In this document: piece after piece, positions 35,341-47,507 of the stretch
Layout of the letters: each line of letters opens with the position of its first letter
Numbering within the stretch: position 1 is the stretch's first letter
Assembly (NCBI GenBank): GCA_028554795.2
Contig: CM068841.1
Span: 22,058,308 to 22,122,307 of the forward strand
Direction: 5' to 3'
Length of the DNA: 64,000 nt
DNA from: Sinohyriopsis cumingii
Lineage: Eukaryota > Mollusca > Bivalvia > Unionida > Unionidae
Notes under the pieces: generated by a model
Database searches by the model: none
What the model saw: only the letters and a program-made list of their open reading frames with translations
What the model was told of the DNA's origin: nothing
Translations under genes and position numbers: made by a program

Positions 35341-36757
35341 TCATGCCTTGACTGGGTGTAGTTATATCATGGGAGCAACTTTTAATTTACCAAAGTAGAT
35401 ATACATGTAGTGGCATGATCTGTGCTATCTTGCAAGCAAAAGAATAAATAAAAGAAACGTAGCACATTTTTCTGCAGTATATAAAAGTAATATAAAATGT
35501 TTTCTGTAGAACTAAATCTGCACATGCATATCTTGGCACCTGTTCAAATCATCCGACTGGTCCAACACTATCTGCAAAACTTGCAACCTTGCCACAATTG
35601 TTATGCCCATCATAGAAAAAGCGCATAAACACTTTTTCCCATTGTCCACATTTCATCACATGACCCAAGTCCTCCCCAGCTCTCCACCATGATGATTATT
35701 TCATAATTAAGTAAAACATGCCAGCAATAATGCTTTCACAGTAGCTATTCCCTGTAGCTTTTCCAACCAGATTAATGTACGTTTGGATGAAAGATAATTT
35801 CATTTCAAATTTAATGCTAGGTCTGGATGACAAGACATATCATATAAAGATGTGATATTTATGCAAAAGTTACTGCAGTTTTACTGATCAGTATAAAAAA
35901 AATCTTGCATACTTACAATGTTCTCAGTAAATTACATACTAGATAATACTGAAAGAGAGATTCATGTTAATTTTCCTTTTGACTGGTCATCATAACTAAA
36001 TTTAAATAAGAGAATGTTTTGGTCATCGCCAGGTTGATTTTGAGTTTAAACTAGTAACCTCCATCCAAGTAATACTGTGTGTCCATTCATTTCAGAATCG
36101 TAATTGACTTTGACTTTTCTCAAAAACCAGTTGCTAAAATTTAGCTGAAACATATTTTTATATGAACATGTTTGAAATGTACATTTATCCACAGACAGAC
36201 AGGATCAAAGGTCAGGCCAACATTATGTATGGCTTGGAAATTGGAATTGAGTTTGACGTCATCAGTAGCATACAGCTTCAGCAGGTTATTAGACTTAAAG
36301 ACATTTATATGCATACACAGAGATGGTTTCAGGACTCAGCCATTAAAATGAAGAAACTGTTATCTTGGATTACTGAAACTTCTTCTAGTTCTGTATAGTA
36401 TCATTCCCTTCCAGGGACTTTATTTCATAGTTGTCAACATTTTTGTTACTATTCTGATAAATCAGTCCCCAAACCTGAATTGGTATTAATGGGTGGTTTG
36501 GGGTCCCTCTATTTTGGTATATGATTGATGGGTGTAATATTTGTTATAGAGTAAACAGCTTGGCCTTATTTCAAATGTGCACCTCTCAAAAAAACTGCTA
36601 GCTCCACTTGGTTGTTTTCACTTCCTGGACTTCAGAGGTAAATTGTAAAAAAAGAGCCAACAACTTTTTTTTACATTTTATATATTTGGTAAATCATTCA
36701 TTGCACTTTCAGAAGCTGTTATTGTCTTGTCTGGCAAAATTCGTTTTCCCTATTTTA

Positions 36758-37006
36758 ATACCAAGGACTTATAAAAATGGCACTAACAGTTGCCTTGCTA
36801 GACGTTCTACTTTAAGATGTTAGTGTTAGGACTGGTCAGTCTGCTGTCAGGATAATGTGACTGGGTGGGACATCATGCTACATATCTGTGACATGATGCC
36901 CCAGTGGTAGACATCACTATAAACTACCACAATGCACACATCGTAGCGATATGACTGAAAAATTGTTAAAGCTACATTAAGAATCCAAATCACAGACACA
37001 CACACA
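36758..37006 (+). mobile_element. 5'-truncated SINE, family B
   Basis: Starts within the body at accaaggacttataaaaatg and runs to the cacacacac tail. No tRNA-like head and no clear target duplication. Confidence 0.85.
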
Positions 37007-37279
37007 CCTATTTTATTAACTGCTAAAGATAGTGTACTTTAGACTAATTCAGGTTGATTTTGTTTTAGCACAAGGGTGCAGTCGTTTTATTTAGCTGTGT
37101 GCTTTGATCATTTACAATCTCTTCAGGTACAATATCCAATCAAATTTCAGTCACAGTACATGAAAGTAACATAGAGGTATACCAACCTTCTCTCAGTTTT
37201 TCATGTTGCAAATGTAAACAACTTCACCTTACATCGACCACTTTCTCAGAAGTTTATAATATCTGTAGAGCACTCCCAT

Positions 37280-38715
37280 AGCAGTCTGTTTACAATAGAA
37301 AAAGGACAGTGGGTAGCATCATGTTTACAATAGTAAAAGGACAGTGGGTAGCAGTCTGTTTACAATAGTAAAAGGACAGTGGGTAGCAGTCTGTTTACAA
37401 TAGCAAAAGGATAGTGGGTAGCAGTCTGTTTACAATAGCAAAAGGATAGTGGGTAGCAGTCTGCTTACAATAGAAAAAGGATAGTGGGTAGCAGTCTGTT
37501 TGCAATAGTAAAAGGACAGTGGGTAGCAGTCTGTTTACAATAGAAAAAGGACAGTGGGCAGCCATCTGTTTACAGTAGAAAAAGGATAGTCGGTAGCAGT
37601 CTGTTTACAATAGAAAAAGGACAGTGGGTAGCAGTCTGTTTACAATAGCAAAAGGATAGTGGGTAGCAGTCTGCTTACAATAGAAAAAGGATAGTGGGTA
37701 GCAGTCTGTTTGCAATAGTAAAAGGACAGTGGGTAGCAGTGTTTACAATAGAAAAAGGACATTGGGTAGCAGTCTATTTACAATAGTAAAAGGACAGTGG
37801 GTAGCAGTCTGTTTGCAATAGTAAAAGGTTAGTGGGTAGCAGTCTGTTTACAGTAGAAAAAGGACAGTGGGTAGCAGTCTGTTTACAATAGTAAAAAGGA
37901 TAGTGAGTAGCAGTCTTTTTAGAATAGAAAAAAGGACAGTGGGTAACCGTCTGTTTACAATAGAAAAAAGACAGTGGGTAGCAGTCTGTTTACAGTAATA
38001 AAAATTAATAATGGGTAGCAGTCTGTTTACAATAGTAAAATATTGTGTATAGCAGTCTGTTTACAATAGTCAAAGAATTATGTATAGCAGTCTGTTTACA
38101 GTAGTAAAAAGGATTGTGTATAGCAGTCTGTTTACAATAGTCAAAGAATTGTGTATAGCAGTCTGTTTACAGTAGTAAAAAGGATTGTGTATAGCAGTCT
38201 GTTTACAGTAGTAAAAAGTATTGTGTATAGCAGTCTGTTTACAATAGTAAAAAGGATTGTGTATAACAGTCTGTATACAATAGTCAAAGAATTATGTATA
38301 GCAGTCTGTTTACAATAGTAAAAGGATTGTGTATAGCAGTATGTTTACAATAGTAAAAGGATTGTGTATAACAGTGTTTACAATAGTCAAAGGATTATGT
38401 ATAGCAGTCTGTTTACAGTAGTAAAAGGATTGTGTATAGCAGTCTGTTTACAATAGTAAAAGGATTGTACATAACAGTCTGTATGCAATAGTCAAAGGAT
38501 TATGTATAGCAGTCTGTTTACAGTAGTAAAAGGATTGTGTATAGCAGTCAGTTTACAATAGTAAAAGGATTGTGTATAGCAGTCTGTTTACAATAGTAAA
38601 AGGATTGTGTAGAGCAGTCTGTTTACACTAGTCAAAGAATTATGTATAGCAGTCTGTTCACAATAGCAAAAAGGATTGTGTATAGCAGTCTGTTTACAAT
38701 AGTTAAAAGGACTGT
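37280..38715. repeat. 35-bp minisatellite with two subfamily domains
   Basis: About 40 units of gtctgtttacaatagtaaaa then ggacagtgggtagca. In the first half the unit ends in the cagtgggtagca form. From about 37990-38040 onward it ends in ttgtgtatagca. A six-unit (210-bp) block is duplicated in the first half: the rare ctgcttacaatag variant occurs at 37461 and 37671. Confidence 0.92.
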
Positions 38716-38904
38716 GTAAAGAAATATGTCTGGAGATGCGTTCTTTTGTAAATAAGTATCATTGAAGCCTCCAGACCATCAGTCTCTACAGTACCTTAAA
38801 CGATCATCAGAGTTAAAACTAACTTTTGGTTTGTTCGTATTTCTCTAAGTGCATCCCTAACAGCTGGCTGGAGACACAAGAATTAGTTGACTAATTGGAT
38901 GCCA

Positions 38905-39658
38905 TTAGTTTTTATTTAATTCAAAGCAGGTACCAGGCTGTACAGTGTGAATGGATGCATTACTTTTGATTAAATTCAAAGCAGGTACCAGGCTGTACAG
39001 TGTGAATGGATGCAATACTTTTGATTAAATTCAAAACAGGTACCAGGCTGTACAATGTGAATGGATGCATTACTTTTGATTAAATTCAAGGCAGGTACCA
39101 GACTGTACATTGTGAATGGATGCAATACTTTTGATTAAATTCAAAACAGGTACCAGGCTGTACAGTGTGAATGGATGCATTAGTTTTTATTTAATTCAAA
39201 GCAGGTACCAGGCTGTACAGTGTGAATGGATGCAATACTTTTGATTAAATTCAAAACAGGTACCAGGCTGTACAGTGAATGGATGCATTACTTTTGATTA
39301 AATTCAAAACAGGTACCAGGCTGTACAGTGTGAATGGATGCATTACTTTTGATTAAATTCAAGGCAGGTACCAGACTGTACATTGTGAATGGATGCAATA
39401 CTTTTGATTAAATTCAAAACAGGTACCAGGCTGTACAGTGTGAATGGATGCAATACTTTTGATTAAATTCAAAACAGGTACCAGGCTGTACAGTGTGAAT
39501 GGATGCATTACTTTTGATTTTATTCAAAGCAGGTACCAGGCTGTACAGTGTGAATGGATGCAATACTTTTGATTAAATTCAAAACAGGTACCAGGCTGTA
39601 CAGTGTGAATGGATGCATTACTTTTGATTAAATTCAAGGCAGGTATCAGACTGTACAT
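38905..39658. repeat. 55-bp minisatellite with five-unit higher order
   Basis: Thirteen to fourteen units of 55 bp (taccaggctgtacagtgtga, atggatgcattacttttgat, taaattcaaaacagg). The variant with aaggcaggta and gactgtacatt recurs at about 39088, 39361 and 39636, i.e. every five units. It ends 30 bp before the exon 10 acceptor. Confidence 0.92.
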
Positions 39659-39689
39659 TGTTATATACCTTTGTACTTTACATTTGCAG

Positions 39690-39767
39690 ACAACAAAAAG
39701 ACCACTGACTGCAGGGACAAACTTCAAGAACTCCATTATTGCACTGGTAGATCACTTGGCCACAAAG
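39690..39767 (+). CDS. Myo1d: Myo1d-like exon 10 (loop 2 / actin-binding helix)
   Basis: A 78-nt exon of 26 codons, phase 0. The acceptor is tacatttgcag and the donor is aag|gtaaaa. It encodes TTKRPLTAGTNFKNSIIALV then DHLATK, corresponding to the short class I loop 2 and the following actin-contacting helix (KRPxTAxxxFKxSxxxLVxxLxxK). The 55-bp array 38905-39658 ends about 30 bp before this acceptor. Confidence 0.93.
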
Positions 39768-40552
39768 GTAAAATAATATATATATGTTCTTGTTTGTCTA
39801 AGGAGAGAGTGGAGGAGAAAATGTGTTTTGCGGAAGCCATTTATAAATGAAAATTTAGGTTAATAAACATTGTAATTTGGCAATCCAATATTCAACTTTT
39901 ATTCAGTCATTCAAAAAGGTGCAGATTCAGATCATGTCATTTGATATCAAGGCACTGTAACCTACTTTCCTTTGCTTGATATAACCTTCATGTGTTGATG
40001 TGCCTTGACACAAGACAAAAACAAATAAATGTTTTGAATCTGAAAAGATACCATGTTTTGAGTGTGGATCCCTATGATTTGAAAAAGAAGTGCAGATATT
40101 GTAATAATCTGACTGTGGGATTTAGATTTTTATCAAATCCAGTTTGTTGGATATATCTGATGAACAACTTGAATGATCCTACTTAAATAGCTGTTGTTTT
40201 CTTTCTGCATAACAATGTTTATTACAGATTCAACTACACTTTGCACATGGTTATGTTTTGACATGTTTCTGAGACAAGTTCGTTGGTTTTCTGCACATAT
40301 CAGATTCAAAATGAGTGACCAATACAGAATTTCGTAAGGTTGTTTAAGGTATCTTGTGAACATATTAACTCAGACCTGTAAGAAAAACTTGTACTTGACT
40401 GTTCAAAAAAAGGTCTTATCTTCGATTCCTGAAAATTCTTTACAGTTCATCATCATTGTCTTTTAGGGAGTTTTGTTTGGCAAAAGGGGTGGTCTTTCAA
40501 GACCGGTTCTACTGTAATTTCACATGAAATTACTCAATGTACTTGCTTCTAA

Positions 40553-40905
40553 GTTAAGTCCAACTGCAAACTGCACAAACCCAGATCTGCCATTGCATAA
40601 TGCACTGGCAAATCTGGGTCTGTGCAGTTTGTTAGGAGTAATGATTCAAACAAACAAGATGAACCCTGATCTGCAGATGCATTATGCTGTGGCAGATCAG
40701 GATCTTTGTTGTTTGCAGTTTGCCTTGACTTATAAGCCAGATAGATGTTTGGTGACTAAAGTGTTTTATCTCCCCGATCTAGTAGTGGATTGTATATACT
40801 CTCTTATAACTCGAGTCAACCTTTAATCTGCACAGACCTAGATTTGCTAGCGCATTATGCGATGGCAGATCAGGGTCTGTTTTGTTTGCAATTGGACTCA
40901 ACTTA
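40553..40905. repeat. Cluster of three hairpin elements
   Basis: The best hairpin has 24-bp arms at 40569-40592 and 40606-40629 (22 of 24 paired) and a 13-nt loop with gcataatgc. It is followed by members at about 40655-40735 and 40818-40900 with the same agatctgcc / ggcagatcagg arms and a cattatgc loop. Confidence 0.85.
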
Positions 40906-40975
40906 TATGTGAATATATATGGTATATTGTCATTAACTGTTCAATCATGACTCTGTCTCATCCTAAACTGTAAGA

Positions 40976-41190
40976 TTGAAAATTCACCCATCTAGATACG
41001 TAGGTTTACAGATTCACCCATCTAGATACGTAGGTTTACAAATTCACCCATCTAGATATGTAGGTTTACAAATTCACCCATCTAAATACGTAGGTTTACA
41101 AATTCACCCATCTAGATATGTAGGTTTACAAATTCACCCATCTAGATACGTAGGTTTACAAATTCACCCATCTAGATACTTAGGTTTACC
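40976..41190. repeat. 30-bp minisatellite
   Basis: Seven units of aattcacccatctagatacg plus taggtttaca. The 30-bp period keeps a 103-codon frame open (IHPSRYVGLQ period). No gene is inferred. Confidence 0.92.
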
Positions 41191-42084
41191 ATGTTGTGAC
41201 TTTCTGAGAAGGGTATTGTTTAGGGGCCTTTCCGCAAAGGTTGCCTATGACCCCAAGGCCAAGGTTGGGGATGTTGTATCTGGGTAGAGAGAGGAGTGGG
41301 AGATACATATTAAAAAGCATGGAGATTTGCTACGATGAATCACTGAAGTAGCTCTAGTTAGAGTATCAAGTTGTTTTGATCTAGTGCAGTTACAAGCAAG
41401 AGGAGAATTTACGTAGACTAAAAATAACCAAGTGATATTTGAGTGTTACTTAGAGTGTTACTGTATTACGTAAAGAATCAAAAACTGGAGATCATACCAA
41501 GATTGTTGTTAAATGTATTTTTTCTTTGTTTGCACAGAGTGCAGGGGTAACTAAACTTTGATACCGTCTTATTCTCATGCTGCATGTCATGTTTCCAATG
41601 CCACCCCGCTATCTTTTGAGTTAAATTTCTTGTCTTGTAGTATGTGGACCTCTCATCTCTTGTCCATGCCTTCTCAGATTATCTTTTGGTACATGCTGAT
41701 AGTGATAAAGCCTACATAAAATTATTTTAATTTTTTAAATCAGGCCCCAAAATAACAAAGCATTCACTCCAACTTTAACTCCGCTCAGAATTTTGGTGCC
41801 CGATTCATCCATTATTTGACATCAGCTCGTCAGATGTAATAATTTTTGTAAATTTCAAGCTTGAGTGTCAGAAAAATGTGAAATCTCTGGGCCAGATTAT
41901 ATCCAAGCATCCTTTAAACCAAATGTTCCTTGTCTCTTTATGCGTAATCAAAGTAAATTATTAAATTCACATAAAGTAGAAGTTCATTTTCATAAATAGG
42001 TTTAGTTTATTATTAAAATTTTGTTGCAGCACTTTCAGAAATTAAACTTTAATTTTAAGTGGCTTTGGAAAAAGCATTGATCAT

Positions 42085-42545
42085 GAAGCATGAATGCATC
42101 ATATTTTGACAAGTCTTTTTCTTACTTCACCAGAATTCAAACGGACCAAGTCTTTTTGCTTAGGCTTTATCAGAATTCAAGTGGATTGAGTCCATTTACT
42201 CGCTCACTTCATCAGAATTCAAAGGACTGTGTCTGTTTCCTCACTATCAGAATTCAAGTGGACTTAATGTTTTCTCTCTCATTATAAAAATTCAAATGGA
42301 CTGACTCTGTTTCCTCACTCACTTCACCAGAATTCAAATGGACTGACTCTGTTTCCTCACTTACTTCACCAGAATTCAAATGAATTGAGTCTGTTTCCTC
42401 ACTTACTTCATAAGAATTCAAATGAACTCAGTCTGTTTCCTCACTCTCAATGTAAGAGTTCAAGTGGACTGACTCTGTTTCCACACTCACTTTATCAGAA
42501 TTCATTTGGACAAAGTCTTTTCCTTACCCTCATCATCAGAATTTA
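42085..42545. repeat. Degenerate 42-bp tandem repeat
   Basis: About ten units with the words cagaattcaaatggactgac and tctgtttcctcac. Confidence 0.85.
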
Positions 42546-43210
42546 GATGGACAAGTCTTTCTATATTAAAGACAAGTACTTCTTTATCATATAAATTTTT
42601 ATCAGACTGTCTTGAAAATAATCTGTAAAATTCTTATTGGTTGGAATTTCTTCACACAACCTTGAACTGCAAGATGTCTGCAATAATTACTGTTCACAAA
42701 TTTAGTTTTGGGAAATAAATATTTGATAGAGAAATGCAGTATACAGATCAAGAAAATAATTATTCGTAATTTAAAGTTTGACAGTGTCATTAATGATAAA
42801 AAAGTTTTATTTGTGCAGTGGTAAGAAAAGGTCCACAAATTTCAAAGCTCTGCAAAAAGTTTTAATGCTGTGGAACTTTCTGACCTAGTTTTACACGCAT
42901 TTCTATTAATAACAACAGAAATAACCAGTTTTCATTGATGCAGCAGGTGTAGTAGAATAATAGTGGTATTTAGTCTCAGAATTAGTTTTTATTTATTACA
43001 TATGTATTGATTTTGATAAATAAACTGGGGGGGGAATGATCACAAACACTGATTTGGCTTTATAACCAGTATATAAATATTTCATTAAACTGTAGTTTAT
43101 AATGTGGCAGTGATAAAGAATAATGAATTTTAATAATCATAAATGTATAATCGTATAAGTGATTAAAAATAAATTGACTGAATGACCTTTATTAGCACTT
43201 TTCCAAGTAA

Positions 43211-43660
43211 GGGGCCATCCATTTAGTATGTGCGCATTAAGAGGGGAGGGGGTTTAACCCAAATGCATACACTTGCATATGGAGGGGTCTACTGATAAAG
43301 TATTTACACATAGGAAAAGGGGATGGGGTGAAACCTCGATAATAATTTGTCTAATACATAACCTGTTCGACTGGATTTAGTCAGCATTTTAATTTTAGCA
43401 GACACTAGGTAAACTTTTTAAAGTTACGCAGACATTCAATGTTGGTGGACTATCTGTTTTAGTAAACACATTAATATTATTAATCCTTGACCATGTCTGT
43501 GTGGGTTAAATATAGGCCATTCTATAGAATTGGCGGGGGGGGGGGTGCATCAAGTATATGTTCACAGGTGGGGGTTTAAATAAAGTATGCATATGTACAG
43601 GGAGGGGTGGAAAGGTCAAGCTTTGCCAGATTTTTGCATATGTACTAAATGAATGGCCCC
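43211..43660. mobile_element. PIF/Harbinger-type MITE
   Basis: The 450-bp element has inverted ends ggggccatccatttagtatg and the complement of ggggccattcatttagtaca. It is flanked by TAA at 43208-43210 and 43661-43663. A 3-bp TWA duplication is the PIF/Harbinger signature. The interior is G-rich on this strand with repeats of the terminal motif. Confidence 0.82.
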
Positions 43661-43782
43661 TAATCACATTATGTCCTGAAAAATACTGATATGTTTTGAA
43701 GATAAATATGTATGCATTGAAAAGAGAGAAGTGCTGAACTCTGGAATTTTCCATTCTGGATCTGCTTCTATTCAACTTTTGT

Positions 43783-43873
43783 TATTGCCTGTCAGTGATT
43801 AGTACCTGTCAATGATTATTGCCTGTCAATGATTAGTACCTGTCAATGATTATTGCCTGTCTATGATTAGTAT
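43783..43873. repeat. 17-bp tandem repeat
   Basis: Five alternating units of ttattgcctgtcaatga and ttagtacctgtcaatga. Confidence 0.85.
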
Positions 43874-44206
43874 TTAAATTCTTCTCTTTTTTCACTTAAT
43901 TTTTTCTTCAAAACTAACAGAAGTTTGATTTATTTTATTGGCAAAATTTTGCATTTTTACAAGTTCCATTACGAAGTAATTCATTGCTTCCCATGGTTTA
44001 TGTAATTTTGAAAATACATTACCCTAATGGACATAAGCAACTTCATCACAAAAATCTGCTGTAAACATCATAAGCCTTTAACTTTTCAATTTCAAAATAT
44101 TTTAGTTGCATCAAACTGCCGATAGAAATTTTGATCACCATACCATCGTAGCCTTATCGTTTTACAGTGTACTGAATAGGTCATGTGATTTTTATATGCC
44201 CTTTAG

Positions 44207-44373
44207 GAGCCTCACTATGTACGGTGTGTCAAACCAAACGACATCAAATCTCCCAGCAACTTTGATGAGGAACGAGTTAAGCACCAGGTGATGTATCTGG
44301 GTCTGCTGGAAAATGTACGAGTTCGAAGAGCAGGCTTTGTGTACAGGGCTAAGTATAGCCGCTTCCTGGACAG
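44207..44373 (+). CDS. Myo1d: Myo1d-like exon 11 (SH1-helix / converter start)
   Basis: A 167-nt exon, phase 0 in and two bases over. The acceptor is tatgccctttag and the donor is cag|gttagt. It encodes [20 protein letters not shown], then [20 protein letters not shown] and [11 protein letters not shown]. PHYVRCxKPN and [15 protein letters not shown] are among the most conserved motor motifs, and the SH1-helix equivalent lies in the latter. The last Arg codon is split with exon 12. Confidence 0.96.
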
Positions 44374-44559
44374 GTTAGTCTGGTATTTATGTCCCTTTCC
44401 TGATGGCATTGATATTGGTTTTGTTATACATGTTAGCATCAGTGTTTACATTTTGCATGTTTTTCATTAGTTTATGTGATGGTCTCTTGTTTGTCTTCTA
44501 TCGTCTGATGTCTATCCATGCATTGGCAGAAGTTTGTTATCAAATTCCTTCTAAACTAC

Positions 44560-45860
44560 TTGAAGGATTGCCATGAAAATTAACACACATTCATCACTAG
44601 GTCTAGTTGGCCATGAGTGAAATTGGTGCTGCTCAGACATCCAGTATGACCACCACAGCAGCCATCTTGAAAATCTTGTCTTAATTCTCCTGAATGGTGG
44701 GTCATATCAACATTGGGTTTTCACAGAAAGTTTTCTAATAGTGTCTAATTTGTCCTGAATGAGCACTTCAGTGAAAAAGAAATGTTGTTATTCTTAAATT
44801 ACTGGATATTCTTTTGGCCAGTAGTTTCAGTCCCTTTGAGAAACTCTTCTGCCCTTAATTCTCCCTTTGGTCATTTGGTGTATCACATCACAAAATGTCT
44901 ATTACAGATTTTGAATCCATGCAGTAAGTTTAGAAAGACTTCAAACCAAATTTAATATGAAGGTTTACATTTTACTTTTTGTTATGCTTGCTAGTATTCT
45001 TATCCTGGCATGAAGACCTTTCAAGTCTTTGGTAGTGATCCTGGTCTACCATCAAAAATGGCTGCCATTGCTATAAATAGAAAAACCATTTAACAGCTTC
45101 TTATCAACAACTGCAGGATTGAAATTTACAAATCTGGGAAGAAAGCATCCTCGCAAAAAGACCTTTAAAATTTATACAGAAGATCCAAACCAGTTATCAA
45201 ATATTGCCACCATTGCTAACAGTAGAAATAGAAAAAAATTAAAATGACTTCTTAAGAGACTAACCAATTTTGGCAAACATTTGACAGAAGGCATATAGGA
45301 ATTTAAGTTTTGTACAACTGATTTTGATCTGCCATCAAATATTGTCCCTGGGTTTCTGTGAATATAAGAACTTGTGAACTTTTCTCTTCATTTAAACAAT
45401 ATGCTTGACAACATTTGGCCAAATATAACAGAAAGAATCATGGCAATGAGGTCTTTCAGTTTTATACAAATCATACCAATGATACTGTATCATTGCTAAG
45501 AATGTACAAACGTCTAAAACCCACTTACGAAAAAACTTAATAGAATAGGACCAAACTTTTCAGAAAACATCATGGCATAAATGGTCTGTACAGATGTTGC
45601 CAACCCACCATGGAAGGTAGAAAAAGATTTATTCAACTTTACCTCAGAAAACTGCTGAACAGACTTTGACCAACTTTTACCCAAAGTGTCCAAGTGTAGT
45701 CTTTCAGTTCTGGACAAATGATGTTGATGTGTGATCAGATATCATTGAAGGTCATAAAAGCTCAGGAAACCTTAAAATGATTGTCTTCATGATATGTGAA
45801 GCCAGTAGCATCAAAAAAAAATTCAACAGAAAGCATCCTAGTGATTCTGATTTCTTGGCC
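44560..45860 (+). repeat. Degenerate tandem units in intron 11
   Basis: Roughly 130-170-bp units of low similarity, recognisable by recurring phrases such as atggctgccattgct, gccatcttgaaaatcttg, agcatcct and gacctttcaa. The first unit (44600-44770) matches the 51290-52100 and 2840-3000 units. Related sequence also precedes the 33-bp array at 47170-47505. No coding potential is seen. Confidence 0.5.
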
Positions 45861-46265
45861 ACAAGCTCCTTAGCTTGACTGTTAGATCAATGTCAGTCAA
45901 ATGAGTGATCTCGGGTATATTCTGATCTCGTTAATTCTCATTTAGCATGTCAGCACAATCCTGGCTATAAAGGACCAATTAAAAGTGAAATTTAAAAAAA
46001 TATATTTTAAACAAGACGTGCAACAAGATATATGATAAAAGGTAAAAGTGTTAATATTCTTGAAAAAAATATAGAAAATAAATACTTGCGGATAAATATT
46101 CCACTTGTGGATAAATATTCAGCTAACATTAGCACAAGAAATTTCACATCAGCCTATCAATTTTAGTGTGATTTTGGATTGCTTGGGTCCATATTGATGT
46201 AGAAGTATCAGTTATACAAAACCTTTTTATCAAGTGTTTATCCTTAATACGGCATTATATTTTAG

Positions 46266-46470
46266 GTATAAGCTGATCTGTACAAGCACTTGGCCAAATT
46301 TCCGTGGCAATGAAGTTGATGGAGTCAAGATGATCGTCAAAAGCCAAGGGTTCGAGAAAGATGTTGCATATGGCAAATCCAAGATTTTTATCCGATCTCC
46401 ACAAACGTTGTTTGCCCTTGAAGAGGCTAGAGACAAATACATTCCATACATCATTGTTTTCCTGCAGAAG
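46266..46470 (+). CDS. Myo1d: Myo1d-like exon 12 (converter and start of IQ1)
   Basis: A 205-nt exon (1 + 68 codons). The acceptor is ttatattttag and the donor is gtaggg. It encodes YKLICTSTWPNFRGNEVDGV, then SQGFEKDVAYGKSKIFIRSP, then QTLFALEEARDKYIPYIIVF and LQK. GKxKIFIRxPxTLFxLE is the converter end. DVAYGKxKIFIR favours the Id/Ig subclass over Ia, Ib, Ic and Ih. LQK is the first half of IQ motif 1, so this intron splits the IQ motif. Confidence 0.95.
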
Positions 46471-47507
46471 GTAGGGCAGATTAGAACTTTCAAGGGGATT
46501 CTTAAGGGCTGAAAATATGTCCCTATACCAAAGGGTATGAGCCTCAGTATTAATTTATAATGTTTGAAAAGTCATGCGAGCATCCTAATTTAGACTAATG
46601 AAGACAGCATTTCAGATGGTGCAACAGTTAGTATGCCTAACTCACAACATATTTGTTTGCTGTACAGAATCCTTATCCTGGTGTTTCTACTGATGTCTAG
46701 AAATGATGCAAAAATAAATATCAAAAACCCTTTTACTTGCACATACAGACATACAAAATTATGCTTCTAGAGCATACAAGCAAATGGAGCAATAACTAAG
46801 GTCTTTCAATTGTAAAAATCAATGTATTTTTATTTGCTTTTTAGTTCCACACCTAGTCAGATGGAAACAAAGCGTTACATTACCCATACCCTTGTATTTT
46901 AGTGGGTTATTTTACTTCTTGTAAAAATATTACAAACATTAATGAAAAATAATTCAAATCGCATTTCAATTTAACAATGAGTAAATAATGTTTTTAGTGC
47001 ATTTTAAACTATTATATGCATAATTGTTTAAGAAAGAAGCAAAATAATAAATTTTAATGAAATTATTGCATTTTGGAAAGGAAATGTAAGTTCAGTGGGA
47101 ACAGGCAGTGTATAAAATTATCACTAGCAGTTTAAAAATTAAAATTTAAAACAACAACATTAACTTCAGAAATGGGTCAGTAAAAATGAAACTTGGTTCT
47201 ATCAATGTGAATAACTGGAGAATGTACAGTGAGATGATCCAATCTTTCATTACGAGTTCCAAGAATGTAGTTCCAAACAGAGTTGCATCCCCTAATATGA
47301 AAAGTACTATTGAAAAAAGCCTATATCTGACTTGTTCTACAAAACTGCTGAATAAAATCTTACCACACTTGATGGAAAGCATCAGGCATAAAGACCTTTC
47401 AAACTACAGATGATGCCAATCTTCCGTCAGATATGGTCACTGTTGCAAGAAAATAGAAAAATTGACAAAGAATCCTGTCACAAAGGACATTTAGATTTAT
47501 ACACACC

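Larger units (their letters stand above)
25366..39689 (+). other. Intron 9 (14.3 kb)
   Basis: The longest intron in the window. It carries arrays at 25626-25800, 27825-28450, 31298-31560, 32905-33275, 37280-38715 and 38905-39658, a diverged SINE (27349-27552), a truncated SINE (36758-37006), a TTAA-flanked MITE (30312-30792), a transposon remnant (about 32600-34260) and Tigger-TIR-like sequence (34723-35340). Stretches 25800-26690, 28450-29000, 29100-30300, 31560-32600 and 35340-36757 show nothing recognisable. No myosin codons are missing between exons 9 and 10. Confidence 0.65.
39768..44206 (+). other. Intron 10
   Basis: Holds a cluster of hairpin elements (40553-40905), arrays at 40976-41190, 42085-42545 and 43783-43873, and a Harbinger-type MITE (43211-43660). 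39768-40550, 41191-42084 and 42546-43207 have no recognised feature. Confidence 0.55.

Noticed and set aside
36162-36398. 78-codon open frame considered as a possible alternative myosin exon
   Set aside because: Exons 9 and 10 already join without missing residues. Part of the sequence is similar to 52060-52130, suggesting a dispersed repeat.
40976-41287. 103-codon plus-strand frame with IHPSRYVGLQ repeats
   Set aside because: Pure 30-bp minisatellite followed by unrelated intron sequence.
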